DNA from: Tyto alba
Taxonomy: Eukaryota; Chordata; Aves; Strigiformes; Tytonidae
NCBI RefSeq assembly: GCF_018691265.1
Contig: NW_024881322.1
Span: 4,154,001-4,218,000, forward strand
Reading direction: 5' to 3'
Length of the DNA stretch: 64,000 bases
This document shows, piece by piece, positions 14,101 to 26,453 of this stretch. Position numbers and translations under genes: made by a program. The notes below the pieces were generated by a model. That model did no database searches. It was not told the origin of the DNA and saw only the letters and a program-made list of their open reading frames with translations. Numbering within the stretch: position 1 is the stretch's first letter; each line of letters begins with the position of its first letter.

Positions 14101-17100
14101 CCAGCCTTTGGCATAACTCAAAGTCCAAGGTTTAGGATCTGAGGTCTTCAAAGCAGATATTCTAAAATAACACTCACAATAATTTTGAAATATTTAAAAA
14201 CATCGACAGTTAAATGACTATAGGGTTCATATATAGGAAATGCTAATGCTTATGCCCAATTTATTAGCTTCAAGCCATTTTATACATGCAAAAATCAATC
14301 CTCTATCTGCACTTTCCACTTTTCTCTACTGGAGATCCACAGCTGCATATTCTTGAGTTGAATTCAGAAAATACACGGCAAAAAATATTGAAAGGAATGA
14401 AAATGCTTTCCTCCAATAAACAAAGCCACACACAGGAATGTTCTTTACCATACTGTTTTGTGCTGCCATAATCAGCACTACTCTATCACTCTCCTATTAA
14501 TAAAGAGAAAGTTCATCTGTCCTCTGGATCCCAAGGAACCTATGGAAGATGGAGATGGTTTGCACTCAACTGATCAAGAGCTTTGATCAACCCCTGGTCA
14601 GTACGTGCTGCCTGTTCTTGTGCTGTACCCTGCTCCTGCCCATTTCTGCTCACATACGAGGTGCAGCAAAAGGAGAATAACTGCTTCTGCCCAGGAGACC
14701 ACTTCTACCAGCGGAGCAGACAATGGCACCTTGATCTCTCCTTTCTAAATGCCACAGAGTGTTCTTACCCTGTTACAAATGGGGGGTTCATTCAAACTGA
14801 GTGAAAGCCTCGATCAAGGTCTAGTGACCTCATTTGGTCAAAAGCATCAACTTTGACAAGGCAGTTGTGTGAGCAGATTAGAAAGATCTTGGAGCAGCAA
14901 TGGAATAGGAGCCTGACATCTCATCAAAGTCAGGTTTCTAGATAGAAGTAACATCTCTTATTAGACCAGCTAATGAATGGGGAAAGGGGGAAGAAAAATA
15001 ACTCAAAGTTTAAAGGAACAGACTATTTTCTTTAATCTCCACCATGCTTGCAAAAACGTACTCTCTTTTTAGTGAAGGCAGCCCTTGTAGTATGTTCTTA
15101 ATTTGATACACCTTATGTCAACTCAGAGGAAAAATCCTAACTGAGACAGTTTCCTGCTTTCACACTTTATTAGAAGCCATGGATATACATTTAAAAGCAA
15201 AACCAACAATATCTACTTACATTTTTATCCATTCACTGAATGGCACTAGTTCACTAAAGGGTTGCACAAGTGCCAGAGTTAAAAAAAAAAAAAAAAAAAA
15301 AGACACAAAGGAGCATGTGGAACTATATGGGCAGGATTTGAATGCAGAGCAAGACTGCTTTTTTGAGACCTGTTAAATGGGCTGAGCCATTTAAAAAAAG
15401 TAATCTCACCTTCAGTTCAACGCAAATTTGGTTTAACACACAGTATATACAGTAAAGAGCTCTGCAGAGATCTGCCTCTCCTCCACCCTCACACCCCTGG
15501 CATATCATTTTAAGAATACATTAGTGATGGTGTTACGTTAATGATCAAATAAAATTCAGTTTTTCGTCAAAACTTTTAGATATTGTAATACATTTATTAA
15601 TGGATATGTTAACCAGATAAAGGAGCAGGTCTTCTAAGTAAAACTCCTTGACTCTGGCCAGCAAGTCAGCATACATTTTCAGCTGTATTCCCTTATCACA
15701 GCTCAGAACTCAGGAGCCAGTGCCAATTCCAGATCTGAGACTCCTAACTGAAAGAACACAGGGAAGAGAAGGGTTATGGACACCCACCTTTAGAAGAGCA
15801 GATTTAAACAATAATTTATTTTTTATAATTTCAAGTTTTTTACTACTCTTAGTAAAAAGCAGTTGAATGCTTTATGGAAACTGCTTACTTCTCCCCTCCA
15901 AAAGTCATCTAATTTGCTCTCTTCAGAAAACTGGTGGAAGAGGAGAATTTAGGCTGCACGTGCTGCATGCATTTGGCATGCTCATAACCTGTAATACTTG
16001 GTGAATGAAGGCACACTTGTGTACTGCAGTGGCCAAAATCAAGGTCTCTTTCAAAAGCACAGTGAAGACCTCAAGATGCAGATTAGCCTTTAAATTGTGT
16101 GCCAGTAACTTGAAACTGCCATTGCTATTACAAGAAGAAAATGAGAGATTAGGACTTTGAAAAGCACTAGTAGCTCCCTGCAGTAGAGAGTACTTTATTG
16201 TTTTTTAAAGCCATTAAACAGTGTTGATCAGGAAAGGACTGCTCAAGCAGGATTCCCAGAACCATGACAACCAGAGCTGTGTATACGCAACTTCCTTACA
16301 TAACATGAAGTCACTGCCATAGAAACCAAACTACGTCATTAGCTGTGTATGCTGCGCCTGTCTCCAACACAGGAGAGTCAAACTGCTCTTATGTTCAAGT
16401 TTGGACACTGAACAAAGGATATCCACATTCATCTGCTCAACCACTAAGCTGGGCTTCACCATTTCTTTAGCCACTTATTGCTTTTTAAAGTTCCCAATTT
16501 ACTCCTAAAAGCAGCACTATGGATTTCAGAAAGGGACACTTTGTGACACAGGGGATTCTTATAACTTAAGATTTGCCCAAATTTCTCCCATTCCTCAGAA
16601 ATCAAACACTTGTCACACTTTATATATGCTATGTGAATTTGTGATTTTAAGCAGCTAAAAATCCATACTCATTTTGGAATAGACACATTCACATTTAACT
16701 ACATAATGTCAACTGAGTCTGCTTAGTTAAGCTATTTATTTCAGACCTTGATGGGAAAAAGATTTTTTTTTCCCCTCCTAACTGAAATGTAGAACTGCTT
16801 AACAGTTTACACAGTATATATTGCTGAGTTGACAAGACTGATCTTTGTACAGAAAGTCTGCTTCTTTAGAAGCTATTTGTAATATTGAGTAAGTTTATTC
16901 AGGTTTTATACATTTGTCATTGCAATGTTTACTATAACTACTGAACATTATAGTTACCTTCTACTAGAAGTCACTTAAGTAAAAAAAAAAAACAAACAAA
17001 AAACAAAAAAAATTAAAAAAAAAAAAAAACAAACAAAAAAAAACACAAAAAAACACACCAAAAAAAAAAAAACCAAAAAAAAAAACAACCACCACCAAAA

Positions 17101-20100
17101 CAAAACAAAACAAAACTTTTATGGAGATGACAGAAATGTTTATATGTTTATTTTGCCACTGCAGAGGTATCAGACTATGGATAAATGAAGGATGGAAATG
17201 GACCCCAATTCCCAGCATCACGGGCAATTATTCTAACCGCTATCTTAAGACATTAAAGAGAGTGTCATCACCACTGCTGCTACAATCTCTTCAGAGCAGA
17301 TTTGTGGAAGAAAGCCCGATTCATAGAAACCTGTTGAATACAAGCCTTCAAAGAGACTCGACATATCAGCACTTCAATATCAAGCTCTTGTAGGCAGAGT
17401 TAAATAGGAAAATCTAATGTCAAGAGCATGAGCATCTCTGCGCTCTGGGCATTTTCAGGGCTAGGCAGTAACTGGGCAATATCTGAAGACTGCTGTTTTG
17501 AACTCAGACACAAACCCCCATCATGAACTCCTTTATTTGGATTGGAATTTAGGGGTAGAAGCTTCACTGGGCTCAGGTGTAGGTACAGGCTGATAACTCA
17601 GGAGGGTAACAGTGGTAAGCATGCTTGTTACAAGTTGACATTTAAGATCCTATTCACAGCATAGGGTATGGAAAACAGAATGAACGTTCATATTTATAGC
17701 ATAGCTTCACATAATTGAAGAACCAAAACACAGTTTTAAGAGTAAAAATTCCCATGACAAGTCAAACACTGCAGAAAATGAGACTATTAGAAATAGTGAT
17801 GAAAAATTACATACTACAGTTTAAAAGGATAAAAGGTGGTATCATACTACTGAATTGTCTGAATGGTGCCTGTTATATTAATACACTTGTGCTTCAAAGG
17901 GAGAACAATAAAAGTATTTCCACACATGTATGAGCTAAAAAGCTTTAAAAATTTGCAACCCTTGTATAAAAAGTCAGTAGCATGACACCATAATTGTGGT
18001 AATGATTTCAGCATTTCTGTGTAACACAAGTGTTTTTATACTCCCATGTGCAAAGACTACTGGCAAATCTGGAAGATGCTCAAACTGGACCAGTTGTAAA
18101 ATTTGAAGAGGATGGGTAAAAAACAAAGATTACTTTCATAGATACTCAATTTTTGGCTGATTGAACTGTTCTTCCATTCCTCAACTTCTAATGAAAAAGG
18201 TCTTGAATAAACTTGTGTACTGACCTCTCTAATTTTCAGAGGCACCATCGTCTGTTAATTCAGCTATTTTTTTTTTTTCTTTGTAAAGTGGAATTGATTT
18301 TTTCCTTGCAGAAGGCCGAGGAAGAGATCATCTGCAACCAATGCTAACATTTTCAAAATTAACTGGCAGAACTGGGTTTTCTCGTTGTTCTAAAGCACTA
18401 CAAATCCAATTCAAATTACTATTAGAACACGTAGAGAATTAGGAGAAATCTTTCCCTTCTCCAATCCTTCCAAAAAAGAGCATAAATAGCAAATGGCATT
18501 TAGCAAATTATTTTCATAATTAGCTTATCTGTCTGATGAAACAGTCTGTTCCATATATGTTATTTTATTTGACTAAGACATGATCATCAGTAACTAGTCC
18601 TATATTTGGAAGTGATTCTTATTTTCACTCAATCTGGCAACAAGTACTTATTTTTCCCTGAAGACAATAGCATGGGTTTTGCTGGTTGGATAAAACTATT
18701 AAAATACAAACAGTTGTATTTTTTAGTAACTACTACATCTCAATTTTCAGTATGGATATTTTAACAAAAACCACCACCACTGAAAGGTCTTACTGAACAC
18801 ATGCCACTGCCTTTATTCCAAAATAGCCCGTTTTACTCCAACTCCTCAATTCTGCATTTAGAAATGCATTCTTTCTCCTTTGGCTTCTGTTGCCTAGCCA
18901 CATTTCAGAAGTTACTGAATCTACATTAAAAACACAAACAAAGCCAACATTTTCTGTGTGAATTTCAATACTACTACTCCAGAGAATAATTAGCCAGGAC
19001 AAAAATCAATATTAATTAGTTAAGTAGAAGGAAGTTTTTATAAGACATGTTCTCAAAATCACTGGACATATCAAAGTCTATACAGCACATATAACTTATG
19101 TACATGTTTCACTGCAATGTTATGGAGGGGTTTTTGTATATAAATACTAAAGTCAATTTGCTCCTGGTATCTAAGAAATCCTTCATATCTTATGATAGAC
19201 TATCTTTTTCTAAGGGTTTAGCTGTACAATGTGTAATTTGTACTTTATTTATAAAAATGAACATCTTAGTACAGCTTTACACATGAACGCAAAGCTTGAG
19301 CATCCGGTTTATAACTAAGCAGTACACCGTTGCTTTAGATCCCACCAGATGTGGGCTGCCAAATTCGCCATGGGCTGAACATAAGTAATCTGAGTATTTG
19401 CTTGCAAGATACACGAAATGAAACTGCCTGGCTGTATTTATCATAATGAAATCTTGCTCCACAACAGTAGTTTGAAATATTATGAAAACAGTTTTCGCAT
19501 TAACACAGCGAGATGACTAAGAAACAACGATATACTTAAGTTACTAATATATCAGCTAAACTGTAACTGAAGACTATCTTGACAGCTTCCTCTCTGTAGT
19601 TTTACTTGGATAAATTATTCTTTGCTTCATGCAGCAGTTTACTGGTGAATGCATTAGAAATTTTGCATAAAGTGATCCAGAATAGAACATAAATTATATA
19701 TCATAAATATTAGCCGGCACAGATTTACTGAGAAGTCATCAGGATCACAGATTTCCACCCTTCATTATAGTCCCATCACATCATAACTTCACTTCTGAAC
19801 ACAAGGCTCCAAGACCTGTAGCACAGCATCCTCAATTTGATGCATTACAAGTATTTTCTTGTCAATAAACTAATCAGATTGAGGGAGAAAAGGCAAAAAT
19901 CAAAGGATAGCATACTACATAAATATCAGACTCCCCTTTCATTAAAAATAAATTTTACTACCTGCATACAAATTGCCACAGAACATAAAAAATAAAATCT
20001 TTGCTAACATGACATGAATATCGTCATGACTGACACTTTCTAAAAGTATTCTACAACCAATTCCTTGCACTTGCCCCTTCTAAAAAGTATAAAAAGCTGT

Positions 20101-23100
20101 GTTCTGATAATTTTTCAAATTTGACTTAGTTTTTCCAGCAGTGTGAGATACACAGCACAGCAGGGAGAAGGCAGAGAAGTGTGGCTACTAACAAGTGCAC
20201 AGGAGGAGAGCAGTACAGCAATACACAAGGTATTCGCATCAATTCCTTCTGTTCTGCTTCAAAAAAACATTTGAAGGTGAAAAGTAGGGCACACAATTCT
20301 TCTAAAAATGCACTGGCAATGATACTTGATGAATTTCAATCAGATGAGTTTCTCTCGCATGGAAGGTGAAGATAAGTGAGCTAGCCCCAGTTGAGCTAAC
20401 CTAAACCAGCTAACACACATGAGGGGCAGGTCCCACCACCCTCCCCCAGAACTCCAGACCCAGCCGCATGCTCCCTTCACCTCCTTCCCACCAGCTCTGC
20501 CACTCAATGCAAAGGGAACCAACAGCCCTGCTAACCTGGCACAAATTAAGCCTGCAGAAAAAAAAAAAAAAAAAAAAAAATCACAATTTCCAGTCAAGTT
20601 AGCTGGTAAAATCAGTTTACCAAGTGGTCAATCATGCAACAGAACGCAGCACATGAGAAGCGGTAGCTCTGCACTGATGGAAAATGGAAGGGGAAGACCC
20701 TCTTATGCTGGAAGCAGCCAAGTGTTACACTTTCAGCTTTCTTCACCCTTACAGCTTCAAGCTCTTTCTATATCGAACTATGACTCTTCTAAAGTGTTGC
20801 AATACAACATTAAAAAGGGAGATTTTCAAAACAAAACAGTGAGTGAAAAGCTTTTGTAGGACTTATTGCTTTTCACTCCTGTCAAATTGGCTATAATCTG
20901 ATTTTGAGCATACTGAAACTCCAAAATGCTGTCAGGTATGCTAAATGATTCAATACCATTATATGGTTTGCAAATATTTTACCACTTTTTTTTTTTCCCA
21001 AGTCTATCAAATCTTACTATTCAGCATTTTTATAGTGTAAAAGGTTACTGTACATACCCACTGGTCATTATGCTTACATTAGTCGCTCAGTTTGTGATTA
21101 AAGCATTATACACATGCAGAAACATCAAAACTAGCTCCACACAGGCCAGACGGGGTCATTGGGGCTACTTTAGCTATGCTCCAGCACCAGGTAAACATGG
21201 CTGAAGCTTTGAAAGACCAAACACACTCCAGCAACACCATATGCAAGTAAGAAGCCCTTGCAAATGCCTGATGCAAAAAAAAAAAAAAAAAAAAAAAAAT
21301 TTGGGATAATGCCAACAGAGACAAAGTGGGTCTAAAAGCAGTATCATCATCTCAGGAAAACGGAAGGTAAATATGATAAATGCTTTGTTTCCTTTAATAA
21401 TCAAAAATGTATGATTAGATAATGAATACATATATTCATTATTATTGTACCATATTGGCAGAAGATATCCAGGTCTGAACTGTGCAAGAAAGCCAGCATC
21501 TAACTACTAAAGCAATGGGTGTTACCCAAGCGGTTTGCCTCTGCAGCTTCCAAGGCAGCAGCAAGTTGGATTTGGACTACAAACTATCAGTTGGATAGCA
21601 CTAAGCTACAGTAACCATAATATTCTTGTTAGTCATGTCTTATGAGGAACATCTTGCCCCCGTTCTCTTGGTGTTGCTGGGACAACAGACTGCAATGCTA
21701 AAATAATTGTGAGAGTACCTACAATATTATTTGTGTATTACAGGACCGTTCTAAAGACCTGTGCTCAAATGAGCTGGACAATCCAAATCTTACAATCTGA
21801 ATTTGACCATTTCTCATCCCCAGAAGGATCCGCAGACGTTTCCATGCAGCTACAAAATCACTTACAGAATAAGCAACTACAATAATAAAAACCATCAAGA
21901 GTGTCAATGTCTTCCAGAATTACTGTAGCCTACAGAGCACTTAATACTTTGTAGAGATGACAAGTAGTTAAAATAGAACTTGCTCTCCTCTGAAACAATA
22001 AAATAATCTGAAAAACTGTAATTAAACTTTATCACCCAAGAAAGAGGTGATTTTTATTTATTTAGCGATCCAATCTCTGTTGATGCTGATAGAGCAAAAG
22101 GAAAACCATTACCAGAAGCACGCTTTATTCCTTCTCATCTGTAGCTATCCCTCTTTTGAATACTGCTGGAGTTTGCTGGATTACACCTCTGCTCTAGACA
22201 GAACTCACCCTGACCTAAAATACATCCATCTGATTTACGTAATGAACCATGTGCAACAACACTCCTCTCCCTTTCCTCAGACTAGAACAAATTTTAATTA
22301 AGTGTGAAAAAAACATGGGAAGCTACAAGCAACTGAACTTCTCATTATCTAACTCACTCAGCTTTTTAAAAAGCCCTGGGAACATATGATCATTGCCTAA
22401 TATTCCTCTTGCATCATTTTAACTACAGCCTTAAACACAAAAGGAAACGAGAGATCTAAATTAACTAGTCTCTTCTCAAGTGTGAAAACTTTTAAGTAGC
22501 ATCACAAAGGGGAGATTAATCCCTTAACTAGCTGAAACAGTTACGTTTTCACAAAGCAAGCTATTTCATGATATTTATTAAGCATATAACTTATAAAAGA
22601 CTTGCCCTGAATATTTCAGCTCTTTGTAGCAAGAAAATGTAAAAGTCTTTTCCTTTATATACTCATTCTAATATTATTCATAAGACACCAGAAAAGCCAT
22701 GTTTGTGGCAAAGGTCTTTGGCCAAAAAGCCCAGCATATACATCGATCACTTTCTTGTAATATTTTGTGCAAATAATCTTCCACAAATGAAATCAGGTGT
22801 GGGGTTTTTTTAAATATTATAATGAATGCAAGTGTACCTGAACATGCACAGAGTATAAGCAGGGCAATCCTTTTTAATTTGGCATTTTTGTAAATTGAAT
22901 TGGTTTTCATGTGGTCAGATGCTCACAAAGGGGCAGCTCTATGTAGCTGCACTGGAGAAAGCATGACCTCCTTTCTCACAGGCAACTAACTTTTAGACTG
23001 GTTCAGCTATAATGTAATTTCTTCCTAACTGGCAAAAAAAAAAAATCTTTGCCACTGTCAGTCTTTATTATTGCAATATTAATAGCCCTATTCAGCCAAC

Positions 23101-26100
23101 AGATGAGTGAGTTCACAGCACTTCACCACTATTTCAGGTTATATATACACCTTGCACATTACTAGCATCAAAGTATAACTGATGTAATTTCTCTTCTTTT
23201 GAAAATGTCTACTTCTGAATCTATACATACTTCTTGTCTACAAGTATGACCTCATCTTCGCATGAAAGTTTATATTGAAAGGTTAAAAAAGGCTTGCACA
23301 AACTGATTTCTCAGTTTTGTAATTATAGGATTAGTGATAAATTTCCTAAATGTAGAATCTTAAAAGAATATCTAAGATACCTTTAAAGCCCTCCTTCCCC
23401 TAAATGAAGTCTCTAATATTTTTAAATTTTTTCACAGTCTTTGCATTTAAGATACACAACTTAGTCATATTTAGAAACCTTACATAGTCTTATCTGACCT
23501 TTTTACCCACAGTTAGAAATGGAAAATCCAGACTCTTCAAGGTCATTATCTTATTGGCAACTTGTAGTAAATTTTGGTATGTTATTCTGTAGCTATTGTA
23601 CTGACAGTACTTTAGAGATTTTGTATTGCATTACAAAGCAATGAAAACTGTGCTACTAAAAAAAGTTAGAATACAAGCACTGCAATCTGTCAAATAGGAG
23701 AAGTTCTAGTATCCAGTAACTGAGACAGTATACTAGGGAATAAGTAAGCAAAAACTAAACCACTGATGTGTATTTAAATATTCTCAGAAATGGAATTTAA
23801 CTAATTTAATTAGCATCCTTAAACATCAGCTAGAAGAAATTAATTTTTTCTAGTTTTTCTACTGTTCACATCAATCCATTCTGTATTAGCCAGACTCTTC
23901 TGTGAACCCAATCAACCATTTTCTTCTAGTACTATTCAGAAGCTTACCTACTTAATTGCTTACAAAGTCCTCTAAGAAACGTTTTATGTGATGCCACCAT
24001 TCTTACATTTATCATTAAGAGGTCCTCTGTGCACTTTGTTAACTACGTAACTCAATTTGAACCATCTGGTCATAATACTCCTCATGTCCACCCACCACTC
24101 CCACCCTTAAATCCCCATACACCTTTCTTCCAAGCATCTTCAGTTAGGCAGTGATATCAAAACTTCATTGTTTGCTGTTACTTCAAAATTTGACTGCTAC
24201 TCCATTTTTTCAATAAATATTTCACAGAAGGCACTGTATAGAATATATTTAACAAATGCACTTTTCCATCTAGTTTTGGAGGCCACTGCAATCAGTTACA
24301 CTCATGCTTCAGGAAATTCTTCAAAATAATAAAAAAAAAAAAAAAAACAAAACACAGAACACAAAAGAACTCAGGAGTTAGCATCTCTAGTTTGCCACTA
24401 ACAAAATCAGAACCAACTCATCTAAAACATTTGACTCTAAATAGAAAGCATTTTGTCAAGCATCACTGTAGCATCAGCATGTATTTGCAAAACCACAAAT
24501 AGCATAGACAGCTAAAATTCCTAATTATAGCACACTTGAGAAAGTACTTTCAAGTCCAGAAATCCCACAGTAAAATACCTATTCAAAATTAGAAGCTATG
24601 AAGTGGCATTCAAATGTTTAAGCAAAGACCGTAAGATCTACTGGCTAAAAATAATGCAAGAATTTTAGTTCAATCATGTGCAGGAATACCTTGTCAGCAT
24701 ACAAAACTAGCTGATTGCTTACCTCAGGTAAGTTAGCAAAAAACAGCCACTACTATAACTGTAGCACACACAACCATGTAGCGAGTCCTAACGCATGTTA
24801 AAACAGTAAAAGTATCAGACACCGGGCACACAGGAACATGTTGACTACAAGACATGTTGACTACAATAAGCAATCTTTGAAGCACCATTTAGAATTATAT
24901 GTACCTAAACTTGTTAGAGAAGCAAGCTCTACCTTAACTAACAGATACAAGCAATCTGTATGACTACAGGATATTATTCAGTGACTCTATCAACATTTAC
25001 AGCTATTTTAAAAAAACCCTCTAAGTTACTTCTAATAGCACGTGCAGTAGACCTCACAGAGAATTATCTGTAGTAGCCTGCCTAGCACACTCCAGCTAGA
25101 AACATGAAGACTAGTTTGCACATTACTATTTCTCTTACGTTTTAAACAATCAGAAGCAACTGGGAACTCATCCCCTACTTTCAGTTCTCAGACAAGCAAA
25201 GGGCAGAGAAGGGGAAGAGGGAGTTAAAGCCTTCCTTTATTTCCTGTCTCCTTTGATAGCCAAGTTAGTACTTGCTAAAGATGGATTGTTACCACCTTGC
25301 AGAAGAGCATGTAAGCAGCCGGGGCTCACAATGTCATTCTTACATGGCTAACCCGAGTCAATAAAATCACTGAGTGGCAACTGGGGTTTTCTGAAGGGAG
25401 GGTGATATTAAAAACAAATTAAAAAAGGGCACTTTCCTGAAAAGCCGACGGGTCCTCTAACAAAGCAAGTACAAATCTATACATTGCATTCACATTATTA
25501 ATAGGAAACAATTAAAAACGTATACAATTGCATGAATTCATATAAAAAGAACTTTTAAGCATTTTTGAGAATGTTTGAGTATCTTCTTCAAACAGAGCTG
25601 CTCCAGCATTAATTCATCCATAACTCATCCAGGTTATAATACTACTGCTTGCCAATTAGCTGGCTTCCACATATGGCATTATGTTGAAACAGAAAACAGA
25701 GTGGTACAACATCACAGTACTTAAGTTTAGATTACCGGTTGAATTCAAAGAGGACATACCGACTGCTGGTGCATCATATTCATCCCCAAGCAAAATTTCA
25801 GGAGCAGAATACGCAAGAGATCCACAGCTTGTGGTGAGCTTCTTTCCAGGCTGAAATTTGTTGCTGAAGCCAAAATCAGTCAGTTTCACAAGTCCTTGTT
25901 TTTCAAAGAATACAACATTCTCTGGTTTTAAGTCTCTATGAACTACATGCAGTTTATGGCAGTAGGATATAGCATGAACTATTTGAGCAAAATATTTTTT
26001 TGCCAGATCCTCATTCAGACCTTCTTCATGTTTCATGATGTAATCAAACATATCTCCTCCGTCACCTAGCTCTAAGATAAGATAGAGCTTAGTCTGGGTG

Positions 26101-26348
26101 TCAATCACTTCATAGAGCCGTACTATATTGGGATGCTGCACTAGTTTCATGCATCTAACTTCTTGAAAAAGATGTCCAGTGGCTAGAGTGTCCAGTTTGG
26201 TCTTGTCGATTACTTTCACTGCTACTTTTTCACCTGTAAAGACATGCCGAGCAAGTTTGACCACAGCAAAATGGCCTCTGCCCAAAGTTTTATCCAAGTC
26301 ATACAATCCTGCAATTTTTCCATCATATCCTCGTTTGAAGCCTGCCAT
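896..26348 (-). CDS. SNRK: SNRK, SNF-related serine/threonine-protein kinase, complete CDS in five coding exons
   Basis: Joined segments on the minus strand are 25760-26348, 11190-11331, 8362-8574, 7131-7265 and 896-2114 (589+142+213+135+1219 = 2298 nt, 765 aa plus TGA). All junctions have GT donors and AG acceptors, and the frame is kept throughout (introns after codon positions 1, 2, 2, 2). Visible features are the glycine loop GRGHFAVV (residues 23-30), the ATP lysine in VAVK (K45), HRDLKPEN with catalytic D139, DFG (158-160), activation-loop threonine in KKLTTSCGS (T173, the LKB1 target in the known family member), [13 protein letters not shown], and [14 protein letters not shown]-like segment lies near 291-334, followed by a long disordered tail with an acidic run, basic RRK motifs, serine-rich stretches and a CCHVI end. 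The start ATG has A at -3 and G at +4. SNRK is an AMPK-related kinase activated by LKB1. Identity is very secure; only the untranslated ends are inferred. Confidence 0.97.
3850..3900. other. Small CpG-dense pocket inside the SNRK intron
   Basis: About 50 bp with many CpGs (CCCGGC, GCCGACGC, CCGCGCGAG, GCGGCCGC) sits in otherwise CpG-poor AT-rich intron, about 130 bp before the minisatellite. It may be part of the same GC-rich unit. No promoter motif set or exon boundary is convincing. Confidence 0.5.
4029..4300. repeat. 14-bp GC-rich minisatellite, 19 full copies plus a partial copy
   Basis: The array runs with an exact 14-bp period and no indels that I could find: 19 complete units (266 bp) plus GAGCTC. 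Each unit is GAGCTCAGGCC or GTCCTCAGGCC followed by a variable 3-base end (CTG, GTG, GCG or ACG). The two unit types often alternate, giving a partial 28-bp higher-order period; four GAGCTC-type units occur in a row near the end (units 15-18). GAGCTC recurs through the array. Because 14 is not a multiple of 3 and units lack stops, several frames stay open through it; these are not genes. Confidence 0.97.
7131..7265 (-). CDS. SNRK: SNRK coding exon 4 (exon 6 overall)
   Basis: 135 nt. The acceptor is TTTCCTCAG above 7265 and the donor is CAG|GTGAGA below 7131. It encodes residues ~315-360, reading [20 protein letters not shown], then a charged helix [11 protein letters not shown] and the segment [12 protein letters not shown]. 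This covers the end of the UBA-like segment and the start of the tail. The split codons at both edges (GA|G and AG|G) join correctly to the neighbours. Confidence 0.96.
7266..8361 (-). other. SNRK: SNRK intron between coding exons 3 and 4 (~1.1 kb)
   Basis: The donor is GTAAGT (8356-8361) and the acceptor CAG ends at 7266. AT-rich, with an A tract near 7832-7847. I see no other feature in it. Confidence 0.9.
8362..8574 (-). CDS. SNRK: SNRK coding exon 3 (exon 5 overall): end of kinase domain and UBA-like segment
   Basis: 213 nt. The acceptor is TTCACAG and the donor is GGA|GTAAGT. It encodes residues ~244-315: [20 protein letters not shown] (kinase subdomain XI with the conserved RDP arginine), [20 protein letters not shown], then the UBA-like [20 protein letters not shown]. 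The UBA-like domain next to the kinase domain is a hallmark of AMPK-related kinases. Confidence 0.97.
8575..11189 (-). other. SNRK: SNRK intron between coding exons 2 and 3 (~2.6 kb)
   Basis: The donor is GTAAGT (11184-11189). AT-rich, with A tracts at about 10499-10512 and 10913-10930. No gene, RNA or recognisable transposon is visible. Confidence 0.88.
11190..11331 (-). CDS. SNRK: SNRK coding exon 2 (exon 4 overall): kinase C-lobe
   Basis: 142 nt, with no minus-strand entry long enough to stand out because it is short. The acceptor is TATTTACAG above 11331 and the donor is AAAGA|GTAAGT below 11190. It completes Asp197 and reads [20 protein letters not shown], then [20 protein letters not shown]. 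This is kinase subdomains IX-X, with the DxWSLG aspartate formed across the upstream junction. Confidence 0.96.
12040..12103. repeat. A-rich (AAAC)n-like low-complexity tract
   Basis: Irregular AAAC/AAACC units in an A-rich block. It is a simple repeat, possibly the decayed tail of an old insertion, with no recognisable body next to it. Confidence 0.8.
16981..17118. repeat. A-rich low-complexity block (~138 bp)
   Basis: Runs of A interrupted by single C or short CA/CCA steps over about 138 bp. On the SNRK transcript strand it is a long U/G tract. Any ORF here encodes only Phe/Val/Leu/Gly-rich low complexity and is rejected as a gene. Confidence 0.9.
20558..20580. repeat. A23 homopolymer
   Basis: Twenty-three A on the plus strand after a GC-richer 150-bp stretch. 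This looks like the tail of an old retrocopy, but I cannot recognise a parent sequence and see no clear target-site duplication. Confidence 0.85.
21275..21299. repeat. A25 homopolymer
   Basis: Twenty-five A on the plus strand in the SNRK intron. No parent retroelement is recognised upstream of it. Confidence 0.85.
25760..26348 (-). CDS. SNRK: SNRK coding exon 1 (exon 3 overall): start codon and kinase N-lobe to activation loop
   Basis: 589 coding nt from the ATG (complement of 26346-26348) to the donor GTC G|GTATGT at 25760. It encodes residues 1-196 plus one base: glycine loop, K45, [11 protein letters not shown], the T173 activation loop and [16 protein letters not shown]. The start is chosen by match to the family N-terminus ([18 protein letters not shown]) and a good Kozak context (A at -3, G at +4). 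The frame stays open for a few codons past the donor; those codons are intronic. Confidence 0.97.
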
Positions 26349-26453
26349 TCTGTTTCAGAAGATGGAATAATATTTAAGCTCTTTGGATACGTGGTCTTTT
26401 CATATAAGAGTATCTGATGCAAATAAGTAGTCCATTGTCACTGACAAACATAC
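26349..26453 (-). other. SNRK: SNRK 5'UTR part of exon 3
   Basis: The inferred acceptor is a pyrimidine-rich tract ending TTTATTTTTAG at 26454, so the exon begins GTATGTTTGTCAG at 26453. This leaves 105 nt of leader before the SNRK ATG. The leader holds two upstream ATGs that both terminate before the SNRK start. Confidence 0.75.
26374..26451 (-). promoter_or_regulatory. Upstream ORF wholly inside SNRK exon 3 (25 codons plus stop)
   Basis: The ATG at 26451-26449 opens a frame ending in TAA at 26376-26374, 25 nt before the SNRK start codon. It begins only three nt from the exon edge, so its Kozak context depends on the upstream exon (AG at the end of exon 2). It is out of frame with the exon 2-initiated upstream ORF. 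Confidence 0.55.

Larger units (their letters stand above)
11332..25759 (-). other. SNRK: SNRK intron between coding exons 1 and 2 (~14.4 kb)
   Basis: The donor GTATGT is at 25754-25759 and the acceptor at 11332. It is AT-rich with many homopolymer tracts, mostly A on the plus strand (U in the transcript): 15281-15301, 20558-20580 and 21275-21299, with T at about 11934-11952. It also holds A/C-rich low-complexity blocks (12040-12103, 16981-17118), a short hairpin (14571-14589) and a 16-bp-period duplication (24836-24866). No second gene, tRNA or intact transposon is recognised. Small ORFs here lack any family resemblance. Confidence 0.88.

Noticed and set aside
14583..14804. Cysteine-containing 73-codon plus-strand ORF in the SNRK intron
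   Set aside because: No family resemblance, no splice or promoter context, and it is antisense to SNRK.
16964..17227. Minus-strand ORF rich in Phe and Val that looks membrane-like
   Set aside because: It is the translation of an A/C-rich low-complexity tract.
20340..20600. Segment with a tRNA A-box-like word and an A23 end, suggestive of a SINE
   Set aside because: The A-box-like word is on the opposite strand to the A tail, no convincing B-box follows, and no target-site duplication is clear.
25656..25759. Continuation of the first SNRK coding frame past DEYDAPAVG to a stop
   Set aside because: The sequence after the GTATGT donor is intronic. The next exon at 11331 supplies the expected DIWSLG. 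A retained-intron isoform is possible but unsupported.
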